DNA of 64,000 nucleotides from Oceanimonas aquatica (lineage in GTDB: Bacteria; Pseudomonadota; Gammaproteobacteria; Enterobacterales; Aeromonadaceae). The stretch is from the NCBI RefSeq assembly GCF_030732065.1, contig NZ_JAVBHX010000002.1, forward strand, positions 181,804-245,803, read 5' to 3'. Of the stretch, positions 58,931 through 64,000 are shown piece by piece. Made by a program: the position numbers and the translations under genes. The notes under the pieces are model-generated. The model searched no databases, was not told where the DNA came from, and saw only the letters and a list, made by a program, of their open reading frames with translations. Every line of letters begins with the position of its first letter. The stretch's first letter is position 1.

Positions 58931-60361
58931 TCAGGCGGGCAGATCCATCAGCTCGATACCGGCCATCTTCTGCATCACCCGTACCACCTGGCAGCTGTAG
59001 CCGAATTCGTTGTCGTACCACACATACAGCACGGCACGATCGCCGTCCACGATGGTGGCCAGGGAGTCAACGATACCGGCGAAGCGGGAGCCGACCATGT
59101 CGGTGGAAACCAGCTCGCTGCTGGTGCTGTAATCGATCTGGTTATGCAGCGGCGAGTCCAGGGACACGCGGCACAAGTAATCGTTCAGCTCGTCCACGCT
59201 GGTGGCTTTTTCCAGGTTCAGGTTCAGCACAGCCATGGACACGTTCGGGGTGGGTACGCGAATGGCGTTACCGGTCAGCTTGCCCTTCAGCTCGGGCAAG
59301 GCCTTGGCCACGGCAGAGGCGGCGCCGGTGCTGGTCAGTACCATGTTCAGCGCGGCACTGCGGCCACGGCGATCACCCTTGTGATAGTTGTCGATCAGGT
59401 TCTGATCGTTGGTGTAGGAGTGCACGGTTTCCACGTGGCCGTTCTTCACGCCGTAGGCATCGCTCACCGCCTTCAGCACCGGAGTGATGGCGTTGGTGGT
59501 ACAGGAGGCGGCAGACATGATGCGGTCATCGGCTTCGATCATGTGATCGTTCACACCAAACACGATGTTCTTGATGTCACCCTTGCCCGGTGCGGTCAGC
59601 AGCACCTTGGCGGCGCCCTTGGCCTTGAGGTGCAGACCCAGGCCGGCTTCGTCACGCCACTTGCCGGTATTATCGACCACCAGGGCATCGTGAATGCCGT
59701 ACTGGGTGTAATCGATCTCTTCCGGGCTGTTGGCGTAGATCACCTGAATGTAGGTGCCGTTGGCGATGATGGCGTTGTTTTCGGCATCCACTTCGATGGA
59801 GCCGTTAAAAGGACCGTGTACCGAGTCGCGACGCAGCAGGCTGGCACGCTTTTCCAGATCGTCGCCATTGCCACGCACCACTATGCCACGCAGGCGCATG
59901 CCGTTGTTGTTGCCGGCACGTTCGATCAGCAGGCGGGCCAGCAGGCGGCCGATACGGCCAAAGCCGTACAGCACCACGTCGGTGGGCTTGGCATCGGTGT
60001 CGGCATTCAGGGCCGGGGCCAGCTCGGTTTTCAGGAAATCGGCCAGGCCGGACTCGTCCTGATGGTCTTTCCAGTAGCGAACCGCCAGCTTGCCCAGATC
60101 GATGCTGGCCGGGGCCAGTTCCATCTCGCTCAGGGCCTTGAGCACGGGGTAGCTCTGGCTGACCGGCAGCGGCTGGCCTTCGTGACGACGCACCACGCGG
60201 TGAGCCTTGAGAATGTCAATGGTAGAAGCGTTCAGCAGGGGGCGGGCATAGACGCAGGTTTCCACGCCCTGGTTGCGGTACAGTTTGCCAATCAGGGGCT
60301 GCATGGACTCTGCCAGTTCCTGGCTCTGCTGCCAGGCGGACAGGTAACTCTCATGGGTCAT
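58931..60361 (-). CDS. Glyceraldehyde-3-phosphate dehydrogenase, long form
   Basis: 476 residues. A 125-residue N-terminal extension precedes the Rossmann motif DVVLYGFGRIGRLLARLLIE, and the active-site cysteine lies in SAASCTTNAITPVLKAV with the later WYDNEFGYSCQVVRV. This long GAPDH class occurs in Vibrio, Shewanella and Pseudomonas and is often linked to gluconeogenesis; the classical enzyme is encoded 1.1 kb away. It is divergent from the DUF2989 gene. Confidence 0.93.
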   Translation of the reverse strand: MTHESYLSAWQQSQELAESMQPLIGKLYRNQGVETCVYARPLLNASTIDILKAHRVVRRHEGQPLPVSQSYPVLKALSEMELAPASIDLGKLAVRYWKDHQDESGLADFLKTELAPALNADTDAKPTDVVLYGFGRIGRLLARLLIERAGNNNGMRLRGIVVRGNGDDLEKRASLLRRDSVHGPFNGSIEVDAENNAIIANGTYIQVIYANSPEEIDYTQYGIHDALVVDNTGKWRDEAGLGLHLKAKGAAKVLLTAPGKGDIKNIVFGVNDHMIEADDRIMSAASCTTNAITPVLKAVSDAYGVKNGHVETVHSYTNDQNLIDNYHKGDRRGRSAALNMVLTSTGAASAVAKALPELKGKLTGNAIRVPTPNVSMAVLNLNLEKATSVDELNDYLCRVSLDSPLHNQIDYSTSSELVSTDMVGSRFAGIVDSLATIVDGDRAVLYVWYDNEFGYSCQVVRVMQKMAGIELMDLPA

Positions 60362-60508
60362 CGACCGGATCCTTTTAATTCACGTAACCGTTGTTGGTAT
60401 TGACAGCAAAAATATAAAAAGTTGCTGCTTTTGGGCTTTTCAGGCGCGCCCATTTTAGTGGATAGGGGGTATGATTACCAGACCGGAGCCAAGGGCCAAA
60501 AGAGCGAA

Positions 60509-61315
60509 ATGAGAACTAAAACCCTGTTATTCCTGCTGGCGGGCACCCTTTTGTTGACAGGCTGTGAGCGAGATCGCAACAGTGGCCTGTGCAGTCGTTT
60601 TCCCCAGTTCTGTGCCGATTTACACACCGACAGCTGGTGTACCAAGGAACGGGAAAGGCTCATCGAGGCCCGTTATCAGAATGCCGAACATCCGGGCGAC
60701 GCCAGTCGCTATCAAGTGATGAACAGCCTGGAAAGCTACCGGCTGTGCCTGGATCCGCTGCTCGATATTCAGTACACCAAGCGCCATGAGCGCAAGAACA
60801 TCAAGGTGGAAACCATTATTGACATCGGCGAGGAACTGGCCCGGCTGGAAGCCAGTACGGCCTCCTCGGACTACCCCTATCTGCAGCTGTGGCGCTGGCA
60901 GCGCCACGGCGACCGGGCCGCGCGCAATGCCTTTATCGAGCAGGCTGCCCGCCCCGAGATGCAGCAGCCCGATCTGCAACAGGCCCTGGCCGGCTTGCTG
61001 CTGCACCGGGATGCCGCCGCCGCCGAGCGCGCCCTACACCGGTCCCTGGAACTGAGTAGAAACGGGCACAGGCCCGATGCCAATCTGCTGGCCACCCTGG
61101 TGGATCTGTATATCGGGCAAAAGCGCTACGAAGAAGCCTGGATCTGGGCGAATGCGATCAAGGAGCTTTATGGCAAGGATACCGTCAACTGGCAGCACAT
61201 GGAGTCTTATGTCAGGTTCAGTGCCCGGCAAAAGGACACCATGCAGCAGCAGGCCGAGTTGCTGGCACAACAACTGGAAGAAGGCCGCTACCAGCGGTAT
61301 GCTGCCAGCAACTGA
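60509..61315 (+). CDS. DUF2989 family lipoprotein
   Basis: 268 residues. Lipobox LLLTGC after a short signal peptide, then CSRFPQFCADLHTDSWC-type cysteines and a helical, TPR-like C-terminal half (LLATLVDLYIGQKRYEEAW). It matches DUF2989, a lipoprotein family of marine gammaproteobacteria of unknown function. ATG at 60509 starts the signal peptide; upstream frame extension lacks protein character. Gene lies between the two GAPDH genes. Confidence 0.85.
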   Translation: MRTKTLLFLLAGTLLLTGCERDRNSGLCSRFPQFCADLHTDSWCTKERERLIEARYQNAEHPGDASRYQVMNSLESYRLCLDPLLDIQYTKRHERKNIKVETIIDIGEELARLEASTASSDYPYLQLWRWQRHGDRAARNAFIEQAARPEMQQPDLQQALAGLLLHRDAAAAERALHRSLELSRNGHRPDANLLATLVDLYIGQKRYEEAWIWANAIKELYGKDTVNWQHMESYVRFSARQKDTMQQQAELLAQQLEEGRYQRYAASN

Positions 61316-61403
61316 TTCAAACTGGTCCGGCACTCGGCGCCGGACCAAAATACCCGGTACCACCGTTAGTTGATGTGTTGAAATAAAATTTCAGAATACA
61401 TGA

Positions 61404-62513
<1,110 letters not shown>

Positions 62514-62532
62514 GCACCCTGCCCTTAGGATC

Positions 62533-62563
62533 AAAAAGGCCGGTGCAGTGCACCGGCCTTTTT
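62533..62563. terminator. Bidirectional terminator between gapA and nadA
   Basis: A fully self-complementary stem (AAAAAGGCCGGTGCA and its complement), with A and T runs serving both convergent genes. Confidence 0.93.
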
Positions 62564-62572
62564 AATGCTTAA

Positions 62573-63634
62573 TCAGGCGTTGCCCTTGACCTTCATCTTC
62601 AGCTCTCTGGCGAAGTTGAGCATGCGCTCCAGCGGGATCATGGCCTTGACCCGGGTGGCTTCATCCACCTGAATTTCGTGGGTTTCGCCGCCCTCTTTCA
62701 GGGCGTCACGAATGGCCACCAGACCATTCATGGCCATCCAGGGGCAGTGAGCACAGCTGCGGCAGGTAGCGCCGTTACCGCCAGTGGGGGCTTCTACCAT
62801 TTCCTTGTCGGGGCAGGCCTGCTGCATCTTGTAGAAGATGCCCTTGTCGGTGGCCACGATAAGGCGCTTCTGGGGCAGGTCTTTGGCGGCCTGGATCAGC
62901 TGGCTGGTAGAGCCCACGGCGTCGGCCAGCTCTACCACCGACTGGGGCGACTCCGGGTGTACCAGCACGGCGGCATCCGGGTTCTGGGCCTTCAGCTCCT
63001 TCAGGGCCTTGGCACGAAACTCGTCATGCACAATGCAGGCGCCCTGCCAGCGCAGCATTTCACAGCCGGTCTGCTTCTCGATATAGGCGCCCAGGTGACG
63101 GTCCGGCGCCCAGATGATCTTGTGGCCTTCGCTGTCGAGGTGCTCGACAATTTCCAGCGCAATGCTGGAGGTCACCACCCAGTCGGCCCGGGCCTTGACC
63201 GCCGCCGAGGTATTGGCATACACCACCACGGTGTGATCGGGGTGAGCATCGCAGAAGGCGCTGAACTCGTCCGCCGGGCAACCCAGATCCAGCGAGCATT
63301 CCGCTTCCAGGGTCGGCATCAGCACGGTTTTTTCCGGGCTCAGGATCTTGGAGGTTTCCCCCATGAAACGCACGCCGGCCACGATCAGGGTCTGGGCCTC
63401 GTGCTCCTTGCCAAAGCGCGCCATTTCCAGGGAGTCGGCCACGCAGCCGCCGGTTTCCTCGGCCAGCGCCTGGATCTCGGGATCGGTGTAGTAATGCGCC
63501 ACCAGCACCGCGTTGCGGGCTTTCAGCAGGGACCTGATTTCATCTTTCAGCGCCTGCTGCTGGTCCGCGCTGAGCGGGGCCGGCTTGGCGGGAAAGGGGT
63601 AGTCAAACTCGACAATATCAACAGCTTCAGTCAT
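62573..63634 (-). CDS. nadA: Quinolinate synthase A
   Basis: 353 residues. [40 protein letters not shown] and the cluster cysteines in [22 protein letters not shown] and [13 protein letters not shown] match NadA, a 4Fe-4S enzyme that condenses iminoaspartate and DHAP to quinolinate for NAD. ATG at 63634 gives the usual N-terminus ([14 protein letters not shown]); an ATG at 63655 has no ribosome-binding site. Confidence 0.96.
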   Translation of the reverse strand: MTEAVDIVEFDYPFPAKPAPLSADQQQALKDEIRSLLKARNAVLVAHYYTDPEIQALAEETGGCVADSLEMARFGKEHEAQTLIVAGVRFMGETSKILSPEKTVLMPTLEAECSLDLGCPADEFSAFCDAHPDHTVVVYANTSAAVKARADWVVTSSIALEIVEHLDSEGHKIIWAPDRHLGAYIEKQTGCEMLRWQGACIVHDEFRAKALKELKAQNPDAAVLVHPESPQSVVELADAVGSTSQLIQAAKDLPQKRLIVATDKGIFYKMQQACPDKEMVEAPTGGNGATCRSCAHCPWMAMNGLVAIRDALKEGGETHEIQVDEATRVKAMIPLERMLNFARELKMKVKGNA

Positions 63635-63769
63635 GGCGGTGTGCCGGTGCTCCATTCAATAACAATCTGCGGCCATTATACCGCCGAAGCCGAAGCAACC
63701 CAAATGCATGTTAACAATATGAAAAAAAATGAAGGGTAAAACGATATAAATAAGGGGATTATCGAAGAA

Positions 63770-63845
63770 TGGTGGGTCGTGCAGGATTCGAACCTGCGAC
63801 CAATTGATTAAAAGTCAACTGCTCTACCAACTGAGCTAACGACCC
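63770..63845 (-). tRNA. tRNA-Lys (UUU)
   Basis: 76 nt with encoded CCA. The minus strand starts GGGTCGTTAGCTCAGTTGG and has anticodon TTT, T-loop GGTTCGAATCC and acceptor GGGTC/GACCC. Confidence 0.96.
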
Positions 63846-63858
63846 GTATAAACGGTGT

Positions 63859-63877
63859 CTTATTCATTGCGAATAAG
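63859..63877. other. Hairpin between the tRNA genes
   Basis: CTTATTC / GAATAAG seven-base perfect arms around ATTGC, touching the tRNA-Val 3' end. Likely a processing element of the tRNA transcript. Confidence 0.5.
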
Positions 63878-63953
63878 TGGTGGACGCTACTGGGATCGAA
63901 CCAGTGACCCCCTCCTTGTAAGGGAGGTGCTCTCCCGGCTGAGCTAAGCGTCC
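63878..63953 (-). tRNA. tRNA-Val (UAC)
   Basis: 76 nt with encoded CCA. The minus strand starts GGACGCTTAGCTCAGC, anticodon TAC, T-loop GGTTCGATCCC. Confidence 0.96.
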
Positions 63954-63959
63954 GGAATC

Positions 63960-64000
63960 TGGTGGGTCGTGCAGGATTCGAACCTGCGACCAATTGATTA
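63960..64000 (-). tRNA. tRNA-Lys, partial at window end
   Basis: The last 41 bases are identical to the 3' part of the tRNA-Lys at 63770 (CCA end through the variable region and anticodon stem). The window stops just before the anticodon, so the identity is inferred from this match. Confidence 0.85.

Overview
The window is a contiguous, GC-rich, gene-dense stretch of chromosome from a gammaproteobacterium. The gene set (PurE/PurK, CarAB, NadA, FklB, YfbR, YchJ, YeaC, DUF2989 lipoprotein, YtoQ, two GAPDHs, OmpA-like porin) and the density of sodium-coupled transporters suggest a marine or brackish member of the Aeromonadales (an Oceanimonas/Oceanisphaera/Zobellella-like organism). That placement is inferred from gene content, not from a search. 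No prophage, insertion sequence, CRISPR array or rRNA was seen.

Layout. 0.1-11.6 kb: NhaC-type antiporter; a diguanylate cyclase cotranscribed with an orphan periplasmic amino-acid-binding protein; a PQQ-type sugar dehydrogenase; YtoQ; a rhodanese-fold protein without its cysteine; CvrA K+/H+ antiporter; a macrodomain protein; a HExxH protein; and a Na+/phosphate symporter preceded by a good Pho box. 11.9-24.6 kb: a methyltransferase, an SBF-type transporter divergent from an AraC regulator, an Lrp regulator divergent from a cysteine-desulfhydrase-like enzyme, an RND pump with its adaptor, purEK, and a sodium:solute symporter with a 43-residue partner. 24.7-33.4 kb: NhaA, TrhA-like protein, NRDE protein, a secreted ATP-dependent DNA ligase, a CynX/NimT exporter, mobA, a nitroreductase and fadH. 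33.5-46.7 kb: sppA-ansA, a cold shock protein, carAB, dapB, fklB, an M48 lipoprotein protease with a nagK-like kinase, an XRE regulator and an OmpA-family protein. 46.8-49.2 kb: ychJ, purU, a DUF1244 protein and yfbR.

49.2-58.3 kb is the most notable region: eleven tightly packed minus-strand genes that look like one operon (ybgA, a MerR regulator, photolyase, an NTF2-like protein, an SDR, a FAD oxidoreductase, a DUF1365 protein, a Cfa-like methyltransferase, a DUF2878 membrane protein, a chalcone-isomerase-like protein and a DUF3833 lipoprotein). Its leader carries four perfect TTGTACAA palindromes. This resembles the light or singlet-oxygen response modules of other proteobacteria: DNA repair plus membrane-lipid modification. 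The Cfa-like enzyme lacks residues of the cyclopropane-synthase bicarbonate site, and the MerR protein lacks a recognisable cobalamin signature.

58.5-64 kb: yeaC, a long GAPDH (476 aa) and a classical GAPDH (331 aa) flanking a DUF2989 lipoprotein, nadA, and a tRNA-Lys/tRNA-Val/tRNA-Lys cluster whose last member runs off the window. Several intergenic gaps hold hairpin repeats (two or three families) whose arms vary but stay complementary.
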